From Dictyobacter formicarum (GTDB lineage Bacteria > Chloroflexota > Ktedonobacteria > Ktedonobacterales > Ktedonobacteraceae), in NCBI RefSeq assembly GCF_016587435.1, contig NZ_BNJJ01000011.1, positions 1-64,000 of the forward strand: a DNA stretch of 64,000 nucleotides, given 5' to 3'. The position numbers were made by a program, and so were the translations under genes. Every line of letters begins with the position of its first letter. The stretch's first letter is position 1. The notes under the pieces are model-generated. The model searched no databases. It worked only from the letters and a program-made list of their open reading frames with translations, and was not told where the DNA came from. Of this stretch, positions 25,519-34,614 are shown piece by piece.

Positions 25519-26874
25519 ATGTCAGATAATCGCTATCGACCGGACGATGACACAGAGGCATTCTCCCCTCATCCACCACAACCGGGTCAGGGTCAAGGGT
25601 CTCAGGGAAAATTGATTCTTGGCAATTTTCATCAACAGCAACAAAATCAAAGACCAGCGCAACCTTTTCCGCCACAACAGCCTGGTCCACAACACTTTGG
25701 CCAGCCACAACATACGCCAGCACATCACCAGCAACGCGACTATGCACCGCCGCGGCCCGCGCCCAATGCTTATCCTCAACATCAGCCAGGGCAAGGACCT
25801 CAGCCAGGACAGGGCGGCCAGTTTGGAAATACCCCGCTACCATCCAATAAACCGCTCAAGAAAAGAAGTAAGCGGCGCATTGGCTGTTTGAGTGTCCTGG
25901 TTGTCCTCGTTGTGCTCCTTATTTTGGGGGTGATTACCTCATCACGCGCCCTGGCCTTCGGTTCAGCCATCTCAACGCAATCGCCGCTCAGTACACAAAC
26001 CGGTTATATGACCACAGGTGACCGTACTAATCTGCTGGTAATGGGTTATGGCGGAGGTAACCATGATGGAGCGAACCTGACCGACTCACTGGTAGTGATC
26101 AGTATGATTCCCTCCACCCAACATACCTCTCTCGTTTCGATACCACGTGATCTATGGGTGCAGAATCCACCGGACTCTGGCAACTTTACCAAAATCAATG
26201 CTGTCTACCAGACGGCGTCCAATAATGGCCAAAACCGCCAGGTAGGCGCCGATGCGATGGCCAAGAAGGTTTCGCTTGTTACGGGTATGGATGTCAAATA
26301 TTGGATGATGATCGACTTCACTGGCTTTAAGGCGTTTATTGACTCTATTGGTGGTGTCGATGTCTATGTGCCAGATTCATTCAATGCCTGTTATCCGAAT
26401 AATGATGATGCCGCGAAAGACGCCAGTTGGAGGGTGGTGGATTTCGAAAAAGGCAATCAGCATATGGATGGAGCGACCGCGATTAGCTATGCGCGCGCCC
26501 GCGAACCAATGAGCCAGTGTAGCGATAAACCATCTAAGAATCAGGCCGAATTATCTGACTTTGGACGTTCCGCACGCCAGCAGATAATCATCAAAGCGGC
26601 CCTGGCCAAGATGCGTGATATTACCACCTGGCCACGCTTTTTCAGCGCGATGGATTCGCTGGAGAAAACCATTCATACCAATATGTCGCTGGCAGATCTG
26701 GGTCTCTTCTCACAAAAGATGGACCTGAGTGATCCACATACCGCGCATATCGGTCTCAGCACCAGCAACGTGATGGCGATTGACACCGCCAGCGATGGTG
26801 AATCGATTGTTGTCCCTCGCGGCAATAATTGGTCGCTCATCCCCGACTACATTAAACAAAATCTTTACAATTAG
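25519..26874 (+). CDS. LytR-CpsA-Psr (LCP) family protein with Gln/Pro-rich N-terminal tail
   Basis: 451 residues. The first 115 are cytoplasmic and Pro/Gln/His-rich; a basic cluster (KKRSKRR) precedes one membrane helix (about 120-140). The rest is an extracellular LCP domain with SLVSIPRDLWV, KINAVYQ, GGVDVYVP and the late ISYARAREP, including the Arg/Asp residues that hold the polyprenyl pyrophosphate. LCP enzymes transfer teichoic-acid-like or capsular polymers from lipid carriers to peptidoglycan. SD AAAGGA upstream of the ATG. The long low-complexity tail is unusual and resembles that of MurJ further on. Confidence 0.92.
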   Translation: MSDNRYRPDDDTEAFSPHPPQPGQGQGSQGKLILGNFHQQQQNQRPAQPFPPQQPGPQHFGQPQHTPAHHQQRDYAPPRPAPNAYPQHQPGQGPQPGQGGQFGNTPLPSNKPLKKRSKRRIGCLSVLVVLVVLLILGVITSSRALAFGSAISTQSPLSTQTGYMTTGDRTNLLVMGYGGGNHDGANLTDSLVVISMIPSTQHTSLVSIPRDLWVQNPPDSGNFTKINAVYQTASNNGQNRQVGADAMAKKVSLVTGMDVKYWMMIDFTGFKAFIDSIGGVDVYVPDSFNACYPNNDDAAKDASWRVVDFEKGNQHMDGATAISYARAREPMSQCSDKPSKNQAELSDFGRSARQQIIIKAALAKMRDITTWPRFFSAMDSLEKTIHTNMSLADLGLFSQKMDLSDPHTAHIGLSTSNVMAIDTASDGESIVVPRGNNWSLIPDYIKQNLYN

Positions 26875-26886
26875 CAGCCCGATCAG

Positions 26887-26929
26887 AAAGCCTGAAAATC
26901 TTCTCGCCGAAGGAGATCTTCGGGCTTTT
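26887..26929 (+). terminator. Intrinsic terminator after the LCP gene
   Basis: Stem AAAGCCTGAA/TTCGGGCTTT with inner pairing and terminal TTTTC, starting 13 bp after the stop. Confidence 0.8.
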
Positions 26930-27096
26930 CTTTTGCCCGCTACTTCTAACTGGATAGCAGCGGCAGCAACTACATATGCAAGGCAAAAAAACACAGGCGC
27001 TATGCTATTTCTCACTATATTCTGGTTTATGCTACAATGCCAACAGCAATACGGCGCATCAGGAAGGTGCGTTCCTCTCAATTGAAAGGAATAGAT

Positions 27097-28512
27097 ATGC
27101 CACAACGCGACACGCGTCTCATTGGCGGAATTTACCGCATCGGGCAAACCATCACAACTGGCGGCATGTTGACCACATCTACAGCCTATAACCACAATAC
27201 GAACGACGTGGTGGGACTGTATGTGCTGGATATTCCTTCCACAGAGTCGTTGGATACCCTTCCTGAACTATTGCGACCGTATGAGAAGCGCCGCCAGATC
27301 AATTCCCCGCATACATTGCGCGTGCTGGATTGGGGGGTAGATGGTATGCGTCTTTATATTGCAACCGACCCACCACGAGGTATTACACTGCAGCATGTGC
27401 TGGATACAGAAAATGTTGACCTGGCGCGGGCGCTGGATTTTTGCCGTCAGCTAGCCATAGGCCTGAAGGCATTACATGCAGAGGGTATTGCGGGTCTGGA
27501 TTTACGCCCACAACTGATCACGGTGGATACGCTGGGCATTCAGGATAGGGTGCAGATCGACGATATTGGATTACGCTCATTACTACAGGCGTTGCACTAT
27601 ATTCCCCAGCAAAGTACCTCTGACATTGGCTACCTGGACCCACGTTATGCTCCACCTGAGTATATTAATCACCGACCATCTGGTCCCCAGAGCGATATCT
27701 ATCAGGCTGGTCTATTGCTATTCACGCTGGTGACAGGTCGCTTGCCTTTTGTGGGGCGCACGGCAGCTGAGACAGGCATTTTACAAACCAGTAGCCCTGT
27801 GCCCAAAATGCACACCTTTAAACATCTCACACCAGATGAGGTACAGCAACTGGTCGAGCAAGCCATGGCCAAAGATCCAGCCCGGCGCTTCAGCAATGCG
27901 GACGACCTGCTCAACGCCCTGCAAAGAGCCCAACAACAGACCCACATGCAGAGATCAGTTCCTTTCTCTGCCCTCAAAGAGAACGTGACCGAACCAGATA
28001 AGGGAGCTAGCTATACCGCAGAAATGTCTCAGGCTGAAATGGAAGCCACCATGAGGGCATCAGAAGCGCAGGAAAAAACTATCAGGGCCTCAAATGTTGA
28101 AAATATGCATAAACGCCCACAACCTATTCCGACCGCTATTCCCACCAGGCAAGGTGTTTATGCATATCTGTGTCATGAGAAGGGTGAATATCCACAACGC
28201 ATCGCGATTACTCAACCCAATATAATTGTTGGCCGTCTGGACCCCAAGCGGGGGCTGAGCCCCGATCTGGACCTCAGCCATATTGATCCCAGGATGAGTA
28301 TTTCGCGACAGCATGCACGCATTCGCTTTGAAGGTACGTTTTTTACCATCGAAGATCTCAAGAGTCGCAATAAGACCCGGCTGGGTGATCAGGTGTTGAC
28401 CCCGCTGAAACCAGAGCTACTCAACCACGGAACACAACTCTCCCTGGGCAGTGTGCGTCTACGCTTCGAGGTCCCCGGCATGGAGAGCCATCAGCCTCGA
28501 AAGCCCTCTTAA
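27097..28512 (+). CDS. Protein-kinase-like (probable pseudokinase) with C-terminal FHA domain
   Basis: 471 residues from the ATG with SD GAAAGGA. Residues about 10-285 have a serine/threonine kinase fold: APE-type APPE at 185-188 and SDIYQAGLLLFTLVTGRLPF at 199-218 are clear. Catalytic parts are degraded: no Gly-rich loop, the beta3 Lys position reads VGLYV (about 39-43), HRDLKPxN reads GLDLRPQL (133-140), while DFG is DIG (156-158). A linker of about 80 residues leads to an FHA domain (about 372-460) with GR at 379-380, SRQHARI and SRNKTRL. FHA domains bind phosphothreonine. It likely senses or scaffolds phospho-signals rather than phosphorylating. Confidence 0.86.
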   Translation: MPQRDTRLIGGIYRIGQTITTGGMLTTSTAYNHNTNDVVGLYVLDIPSTESLDTLPELLRPYEKRRQINSPHTLRVLDWGVDGMRLYIATDPPRGITLQHVLDTENVDLARALDFCRQLAIGLKALHAEGIAGLDLRPQLITVDTLGIQDRVQIDDIGLRSLLQALHYIPQQSTSDIGYLDPRYAPPEYINHRPSGPQSDIYQAGLLLFTLVTGRLPFVGRTAAETGILQTSSPVPKMHTFKHLTPDEVQQLVEQAMAKDPARRFSNADDLLNALQRAQQQTHMQRSVPFSALKENVTEPDKGASYTAEMSQAEMEATMRASEAQEKTIRASNVENMHKRPQPIPTAIPTRQGVYAYLCHEKGEYPQRIAITQPNIIVGRLDPKRGLSPDLDLSHIDPRMSISRQHARIRFEGTFFTIEDLKSRNKTRLGDQVLTPLKPELLNHGTQLSLGSVRLRFEVPGMESHQPRKPS

Positions 28513-28515
28513 CCG

Positions 28516-30195
28516 TTAGATGGTTGGCCGAGCACGAGCCAGGATGGGATCTACGTCAATACCAGTCGGCAAAGTACCAAAGGCGTGGCCACTTTCTTCT
28601 GCCAGCCGCGATGCACAGAAGGCATCAGCGACCGCTGGATGGGCATGCTGGACCAACAATGTTCCCTGCCAGAGTAGCGCCATACGTTCAACCAGGCGGC
28701 GAGCCTGCCATTCACGCTCCTCAGCCGCCATGCGGACGATATCCTGCTGAAAACGTGCGCTGGCCCTATCCAGGCGTTGGTCAGCCCCATGGCCCCGTGC
28801 TATTTCGGCCAGGAACGTATCCAACGTCTGCGGATCTTTTCCCATCGAGCGCAATACGTCCAGACAGATGACATTACCTGAACCTTCCCAGACCGAATTA
28901 ACGGGCATCTCGCGATAAATACGCGGCATACCACTCTCCTCCACGTATCCATTACCCCCCAGACACTCCAGCGCCTCCGCGGCCAGTTGCGGACCACGCT
29001 TGGTCACCCAGTATTTAGCGATAGCCGTTCCCAGACGCTGGATAAAGCTCTCATGTCCATCCGAATGGGACCGATCACAAGCGCGGGCCAGACGAAAAGC
29101 CAGGATGGTAGCAGCGTCAGACTCGATAGCCAGGTCGGCCAGGACATTGCGCATCAAAGGCTGCTCAAGTAAGCGACGGCCAAATGCCTCTCGATACGCG
29201 GCATGGTGAATAGCCTGGGCCACACCTTGCCGCATCAGGGCAGCTGTCCCCAGCACACAATCCAGGCGCGTGCAGTTCACCATCTCGATAATCGTCCGTA
29301 CTCCACGTCCCTCTTTTCCAAGTCGCACTGCCCAGGCATCCACAAATTCTACCTCGCTGGATGCATTGGAGCGATTGCCCAGCTTATCTTTTAAGCGTTG
29401 CAGAAAAAAATTGTTGCGTGTCCCATCGGGCAAAATACGTGGCATCAAGAAGCAAGTTAGCCCGCCGGGAGCCTGGGCCAGTACCAGAAAAAGATCGCAC
29501 ATCGGTGCCGAGCAGAACCATTTGTGCCCCGTCAGCACGTAGGCAGGCTCACCGTGATAGCCCGCAACTGGCCGGGCCCGGGTCGTATTGGCCCGTACAT
29601 CCGAACCGCCCTGCTTCTCCGTCATTCCCATTCCACATAATAGCCCTTGCTTCTCCTGTGGCGGGCGCAAGCCTGGATCGTACGTGTTTGTCGTCAATAG
29701 TGGTAACCAGGGAGCGGTTGTTTCGGGGTAGACGCGCAAGACTGGATAAGCGGCATGCGTCATGGATATCGGACAGCCATGACCAGCTTCAGCCTGGGTA
29801 CACAAATAAAAGGTGGCGGCTCGCGCAACGTGGTTGCCCTGTGGTTGCTCATGTTGCCAGGAGAGCGCGTGCGCTCCATGCTGCACCGCCATCTGTAACA
29901 GTGCGTGCCAGCTCGGGTGAAACGTCACCTCATCGATCCGCTGGCCGTAACGATCATGCGTGCGTAAAACTGGTCCAAATGCATTTGCCTCTTGGCCCCA
30001 ACCAATTACCTCCTCACTGCCCACTACAGCTCCCAAATCGGTCAGTCGCGTCTCGGCCCAGTCCGCCCCCTCGCGTCGTACACACTCAGCCAGCGTCACA
30101 TCTTGTGTGAACACATTATAGTTCACCAATGGTGGCGGCTGATTCAAGACCTTATGTGTCGCGTGCAACGCCGTAGCGTGTTCAGCAATATCCAT
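28516..30195 (-). CDS. aidB: AidB-like acyl-CoA dehydrogenase-fold flavoprotein
   Basis: 559 residues, close to E. coli AidB (541). Typical AidB stretches are visible: GMTEKQGGSDVRANTTRA, GHKWFCSAPMCDLFLVLAQ, RLKDKLGNRSNASSEVEF and ECLGGNGYVEES. AidB binds FAD and DNA and is part of the adaptive response to alkylation in enterobacteria; in other phyla the role is less clear and an ordinary acyl-CoA dehydrogenase role is possible. SD AAAGGAG lies before the ATG. It is followed by only 3 bp before the convergent pseudokinase stop and is divergent from the ferritin-like gene. Confidence 0.84.
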   Translation of the reverse strand: MDIAEHATALHATHKVLNQPPPLVNYNVFTQDVTLAECVRREGADWAETRLTDLGAVVGSEEVIGWGQEANAFGPVLRTHDRYGQRIDEVTFHPSWHALLQMAVQHGAHALSWQHEQPQGNHVARAATFYLCTQAEAGHGCPISMTHAAYPVLRVYPETTAPWLPLLTTNTYDPGLRPPQEKQGLLCGMGMTEKQGGSDVRANTTRARPVAGYHGEPAYVLTGHKWFCSAPMCDLFLVLAQAPGGLTCFLMPRILPDGTRNNFFLQRLKDKLGNRSNASSEVEFVDAWAVRLGKEGRGVRTIIEMVNCTRLDCVLGTAALMRQGVAQAIHHAAYREAFGRRLLEQPLMRNVLADLAIESDAATILAFRLARACDRSHSDGHESFIQRLGTAIAKYWVTKRGPQLAAEALECLGGNGYVEESGMPRIYREMPVNSVWEGSGNVICLDVLRSMGKDPQTLDTFLAEIARGHGADQRLDRASARFQQDIVRMAAEEREWQARRLVERMALLWQGTLLVQHAHPAVADAFCASRLAEESGHAFGTLPTGIDVDPILARARPTI

Positions 30196-30473
30196 CTTTA
30201 TCTCCTTTGATCTACCTGGATATCTATCTCAAATTGTATGATACCTTACAATTTGAGACGAAAGCTACAGCATCTTTTTTTATGGGATGACCCAATAAGT
30301 TTCCGGTTCATGTCCTCCGACATCCAACGAACAGTGGTTATCGTGTTATAAACAGCAGGCTCCATCATGCCCTGCGCAGTACCGATGCCAGATCCGGTAT
30401 TGGTGTTCACTGGTATCTAATAAATAACACATGCTTATCAGCAGAGTATAAACTATAAGAAAAAGGACAAGAC

Positions 30474-30797
30474 ATGGGTACAAATCAATATCATGAGCCA
30501 GCTACAGAGCTTTCACAGGAGACACGAACGTTTGCACGTATCATAACCTCACTGCAAGAGGAGTGCGAGGCCATCAATTGGTATCAGCAGCGTATTTCGG
30601 TTGAGCCAGATCCGGAAGCGAAGGCGATCATGCAACATGCACAGGAAGAAGAGTTCCTGCACTTTTCGATGGATCTGGAATTTTTGTTGCGACGAACGCC
30701 CAGGTGGCGGGTGGCTGCACAGAATATATTGTTTCATGATGGCCATATCGTAGACAATGCAGAAAAAGGCGAAGAGCAAGAAGAAAACGCCGATTAA
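30474..30797 (+). CDS. Encapsulated-ferritin-like protein (EncFtn family)
   Basis: 107 residues. The two-helix EncFtn pattern is clear: EECEAINWYQQR and QEEEFLHFSMDLEFLLRR. Ferroxidase ligands known from Rhodospirillum rubrum EncFtn map with a constant offset of two: Glu30, Trp36, Tyr37, Glu60 and His63, plus entry-site Glu29 and Glu32. The family forms a decameric ring that oxidises iron inside an encapsulin shell. No encapsulin gene is adjacent (neighbours are AidB and homoserine dehydrogenase), and the acidic C terminus (EKGEEQEENAD) lacks the usual LTVGSLR-like cargo peptide. SD AAAGGA. May be shell-free or use a shell encoded elsewhere. Confidence 0.85.
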   Translation: MGTNQYHEPATELSQETRTFARIITSLQEECEAINWYQQRISVEPDPEAKAIMQHAQEEEFLHFSMDLEFLLRRTPRWRVAAQNILFHDGHIVDNAEKGEEQEENAD

Positions 30798-30812
30798 ATC
30801 CCATTTACACGC

Positions 30813-30861
30813 CAGGAGCAGGCTGCCTCTGTCATCGGTCAATAGAGGCAGCCTGCTCCTG
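30813..30861. terminator. Bidirectional terminator, 18-bp perfect stem
   Basis: 30813-30830 pairs fully with 30844-30861; 13-nt loop. It sits between the convergent ferritin-like gene and homoserine dehydrogenase gene. Confidence 0.85.
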
Positions 30862-30877
30862 TGCATTGATGTTGCAT

Positions 30878-31909
30878 TTACAATGCTTTAGCGATAGCAA
30901 TCACGTCGGCCAGCAGTCCTTGACCGGTCTGTAGTCGTCCAGCACCAGGACCGCTAATGGTGACTGTAGAGAGGGAGTCGCCATGGAATGTAATAGCGTT
31001 CATGGCACCATCAACATGGGCCAGGGCGTCTTCCAGCGGCAAAGCGACAGGCTCAACGCGGGCCTGTAACTGGCCAGCATCGTGTGTCAGCGAGGCAATC
31101 AATTTGATGCGCTTGCCATCACGGGTTGCCTGCTGTATCTGTTCCAGTGTGACCCCGGTAATACCCTGGCGCTGCACCTGTGCGGGCTCGATAAACTGGC
31201 CAAAGACCAGGGCAGCCAGGATGACAGTTTTGGCCACCACGTCATACCCTTCAACATCAGCGGTAGGATCTGCTTCCGCATAGCCCTGTGCCTGGGCCTC
31301 AGCCAGCACCTCGGCATAGTCACGTCCCCTGGCCATTGCGCTTAAAATATAATTTGTGGTGCCGTTGAGGATACCACGCACCGCGTGTACATCGACTCCA
31401 GCCAGACCCTCGCGTACCGTGCTTAGCACAGGTGTCCCCGCCATCACGGTCGCCTCCATACGCAACTGGACTCCTTGCTGCCGGGCCAGAGCCAGCAACT
31501 CGCTGGCAGCCAGGGCGGCTGGACCTTTGTTGGCCAGGGTCACATGCATACCTTTCTTCAAAGCTGCACGCACATAGCTTAGCCCTGGCTCGGCATCCTG
31601 CAGATTCGTCCAGGTCGCCTCCGCCATGATGTCGGCTTGAGTTGCCTGCAAACCTTCTAGCACGCTCGTCCAGTGGCGTACACCAGAATGCTGTGTCAGC
31701 GGCTGACGTCGAGCAGCCAGTTCAAGCAGGGCTGCTATATCCAATCCTTCTTCACGATAGATGAAGCCATGGCGGCTATTGGCTACGCTGACCAGAGAAA
31801 CATCCAGGTCATATTCACGCTGCAGCAACTCTCGCTTCGTATGCAAAAGTTCGGCCAGACCCTGACCCACAACGCCAAAGCCGACAATAGAGAGGCGTAC
31901 TCGTTTCAT
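30878..31909 (-). CDS. hom: Homoserine dehydrogenase
   Basis: 343 residues from the ATG at 31909; TTG/GTG starts three and two codons earlier are possible. Rossmann motif GFGVVGQG at 10-17; the catalytic region carries GILNGTTNYILSAM, AEADPTADVEGYDVVAKTVILA with the conserved Glu/Asp/Lys, and PGAGR near the C terminus. It reduces aspartate semialdehyde to homoserine for threonine, methionine and isoleucine synthesis. There is no C-terminal ACT domain (the usual long form is about 430), so no built-in threonine feedback is expected. It lies 18 bp after murJ, so both are probably co-transcribed. Confidence 0.92.
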   Translation of the reverse strand: MKRVRLSIVGFGVVGQGLAELLHTKRELLQREYDLDVSLVSVANSRHGFIYREEGLDIAALLELAARRQPLTQHSGVRHWTSVLEGLQATQADIMAEATWTNLQDAEPGLSYVRAALKKGMHVTLANKGPAALAASELLALARQQGVQLRMEATVMAGTPVLSTVREGLAGVDVHAVRGILNGTTNYILSAMARGRDYAEVLAEAQAQGYAEADPTADVEGYDVVAKTVILAALVFGQFIEPAQVQRQGITGVTLEQIQQATRDGKRIKLIASLTHDAGQLQARVEPVALPLEDALAHVDGAMNAITFHGDSLSTVTISGPGAGRLQTGQGLLADVIAIAKAL

Positions 31910-31927
31910 ACTCACCAACCAGCCTAG

Positions 31928-34330
31928 TTATATCCACGATAATTTGAGACGATCCAGCATACGTTTGATGGGACCCAGTTCTTGAATACCCAGGAAGCGG
32001 GATACGCGCACATATACAAACAGGCCAACGAAAACTTCTATGCCCAGTTTGACAACTGCCTCAACGGTACCTATAAGGCCTGTAGACTGCCCGCTGGTAG
32101 TATCAAAAATACGATCGAGCAACTCGCGCGCGATAAAGACGATAACCGCCATTGCCAGCGATGCCAGCAATACACGCCCGATAAACTTCAGCAGTTCCTT
32201 GACCTGCATCTCTCCAAGACGGTGGTCTAATAGCCAGAAAAGGACCGTTGCCTCCAGGATGTTCGCCGCCGAGGTTGAGAAGGCAAGTGCCGCCAGGCCC
32301 CAGTTGGTTCCCCAGACAGCCGCATTAACCACCACCAGACTCAACGCTATCTTAAACACAAACTGGGCAATACTAACGATCACCGGCGTCTTGGTATCGC
32401 GCATGGCATAAAACGAGCGCGTCAATAATTCGACCCCACACAAGCCAGCCAGACCCAGTGAGAACGCCGCCAGCGGAAAGTAGGTTGCCTGCGCGCTATT
32501 TAAATTATAGTGTCCATGCTGCAAAAGTACCTGGATCACAGGCAGGCCCAGAACCATTAATCCAATACTGGATGGAATCGTCGTGAAAAGGACACTGCGT
32601 AACGTTTCTAGAATTGTGCTGCGCACACGATCGAAACGACCCTTGGCCACGTTTTCTGCCAGCGTTGGGAAGACGGCGGTCGCTGGCGAGAGTCCAAAAA
32701 TGCCGAAAGGTAAAAGCACTAGCTGAAAGGCCTGATAGTACTGAGTGACCCCACCACCGGCAGTACCCACAACCAGTAAGATCAGGTTACGGTCGACAAA
32801 CGTCGACAGATAGATCATGGCCGAGTTGCCGATACGCGGCACCATTGAGCGAGCAATCTGTATAACACCCGGATCTTTCCAATCGAACGAGCGTGTATAT
32901 TTCATGCCAACCTTCATCAGCCCGGGTACCTGCACCCCAACCTGGAGCATGGCGCCGGCGACAACACCCCAGGTGGCTGCATAGACAGCCACATGAACAT
33001 CACCATGGCCGGAAAAAGCAAAGAAAATGCCCGGAACCAGGCCACCGATCAAACCGACATTATAGAGAACCGAACCGATAGCAGAAAGCTTGAAATCTTG
33101 TTGCGCATTCAGCACCGACGTCACAATAACACCAGCACCCAGAATAACAGATTGCAACAACATGATGCGAGTCAAAGAAGCAATGAGATCCAGCTGAGCA
33201 GGAGAGGCCCCAATATTATAAATAGGGACGAGCTGACGCGCAAAAATGATTCCAAACAACGCCAGGCCGGTCATTATGGTCACAGCCAGGTTTAAAGCTG
33301 AGCTTGCTACGTGCCAGGCTTTCTTTTCATCGCGCACACCAACCATATAATTGGTAAATACAGGAATAAAAGCCGAGCTCAAAGCACCACCAGAGACGAT
33401 ATTAAAAATAAAGTCGGGGATCAAAAAGGCCTGCAGATAAGCATCAGAAATAGGACTGGTGCCAAAGACATAGGCGAACATTGACGTGCGCAAAATGCCT
33501 AAAATACGACTGGCCACAAACGCAATTGTTAGAATCGACATCGCACGGCCAACACGCACCTTCTGGAGCATACCAGTATCCTGGGCCGAAGATGACGCTG
33601 GCTGCAAATTAGCGCTAGCGGTAGGAGGCTCGCGCCTGGGCAACCTCAGATTCTCTGGGCGTTGCGTAGATGTTCGCACCGGCGCAACCGTCTCATCATT
33701 GTTGTAGTTCGGCAATGACTCTGGTGGCGAAAACTGAGATGGAGGCACCGGTGTACGCGGCGCGATAGGGCGGCCGCTCAACGAGCCATTGGGAGGCGGC
33801 AGGCTATCGGCGGTTCCCGCCGACTTGTTGCCACCCTTCCAGGGAAACATCGTAGTCACATCCCCACCACGAATACGGCGCTGCTGACGACGCATGCGCT
33901 CTTCGCGCAACTGCTGCAGGCGCTCCTGGCGCAACTGGGCCATTGGCTGCGATGGCTGGGGCACATCAAAATACTGATATTCAGTACCCTGGCCAAATCC
34001 CAGGGTCATACCCATATCATGCATGGGTTGCTGAGATTGTTGCTGAGATTGCTGTTGATACTGTTGTTGATATTGAGAAGGCACATGCGTCTGTTGAGGA
34101 TCATGTGCCTGAGAAGGATGTTGTGGTAATGGCCGCCCTGGTGGGGTGGTAAATGACCGAGGAGGAATACCTGAAGGAGAGGGGGGCCTCACTTCCGTGG
34201 CATCCTGGTCATACTGCCATCCATAATACCCTTGCTGTTCTGATGGCCTCTGATCAGATAGAGGCCTTTGTTGTCCTTCGTTTTCCACGTTCTTCTCTAT
34301 CGATAAATCGCAATGAGTATAATAACTCAA
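31928..34330 (-). CDS. murJ: MurJ/MviN-type lipid II flippase with long disordered N-terminal tail
   Basis: 800 residues from a TTG; a GTG 14 codons in (34288, preceded by AGAGAAG) is an alternative. Residues 1-255 are Gln/Pro/Arg-rich low complexity (polyQ at 88-101). From about 256 a MATE-like/MviN core of some 14 helices begins (GRAMSILTIAFVASRILGILR), with PDFIFNIVSGGALSSAFIPVF and FGLSPATAVFPTLAENVAKG, the MurJ hallmarks. It flips the peptidoglycan precursor across the membrane. The extra tail about doubles the hydrophilic mass compared with classic MurJ (about 510) and may bind cell-wall regulators. Confidence 0.92.
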   Translation of the reverse strand: MSYYTHCDLSIEKNVENEGQQRPLSDQRPSEQQGYYGWQYDQDATEVRPPSPSGIPPRSFTTPPGRPLPQHPSQAHDPQQTHVPSQYQQQYQQQSQQQSQQPMHDMGMTLGFGQGTEYQYFDVPQPSQPMAQLRQERLQQLREERMRRQQRRIRGGDVTTMFPWKGGNKSAGTADSLPPPNGSLSGRPIAPRTPVPPSQFSPPESLPNYNNDETVAPVRTSTQRPENLRLPRREPPTASANLQPASSSAQDTGMLQKVRVGRAMSILTIAFVASRILGILRTSMFAYVFGTSPISDAYLQAFLIPDFIFNIVSGGALSSAFIPVFTNYMVGVRDEKKAWHVASSALNLAVTIMTGLALFGIIFARQLVPIYNIGASPAQLDLIASLTRIMLLQSVILGAGVIVTSVLNAQQDFKLSAIGSVLYNVGLIGGLVPGIFFAFSGHGDVHVAVYAATWGVVAGAMLQVGVQVPGLMKVGMKYTRSFDWKDPGVIQIARSMVPRIGNSAMIYLSTFVDRNLILLVVGTAGGGVTQYYQAFQLVLLPFGIFGLSPATAVFPTLAENVAKGRFDRVRSTILETLRSVLFTTIPSSIGLMVLGLPVIQVLLQHGHYNLNSAQATYFPLAAFSLGLAGLCGVELLTRSFYAMRDTKTPVIVSIAQFVFKIALSLVVVNAAVWGTNWGLAALAFSTSAANILEATVLFWLLDHRLGEMQVKELLKFIGRVLLASLAMAVIVFIARELLDRIFDTTSGQSTGLIGTVEAVVKLGIEVFVGLFVYVRVSRFLGIQELGPIKRMLDRLKLSWI

Positions 34331-34614
34331 TCCAATTACATTTTTATATAGTATTGTGCGTCAAGCATACCATACTAGCACTGCTCCTGACTAGAGGATC
34401 AGTAGGATGGTACTTCCTCACTTGTACATTATCGGCAGGCTACAGCAGAACGTTAAAAACAAGCAAGGGGAAATTGGGTCTGGTCATAAAATTCGTGAAA
34501 CAAATCAGAAACGGACCTGCTCTTACTTACATAGCGCTTGTCAAGTTAAGACAAAAACAAGATCCATCTCTCATAGAGAGAGCTTAAATCTAAAATATAC
34601 TAATCGGAGGTTTG

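Noticed and set aside
29361..30110. A 249-codon open frame on the + strand inside aidB
   Set aside because: Antisense to a well-conserved gene, rich in Arg/Pro/Ser as expected of a shadow frame, and with no SD.
34153..34587. 144-codon + strand frame over the murJ start
   Set aside because: Antisense to the MurJ tail and crosses the promoter region; no SD and no motif.
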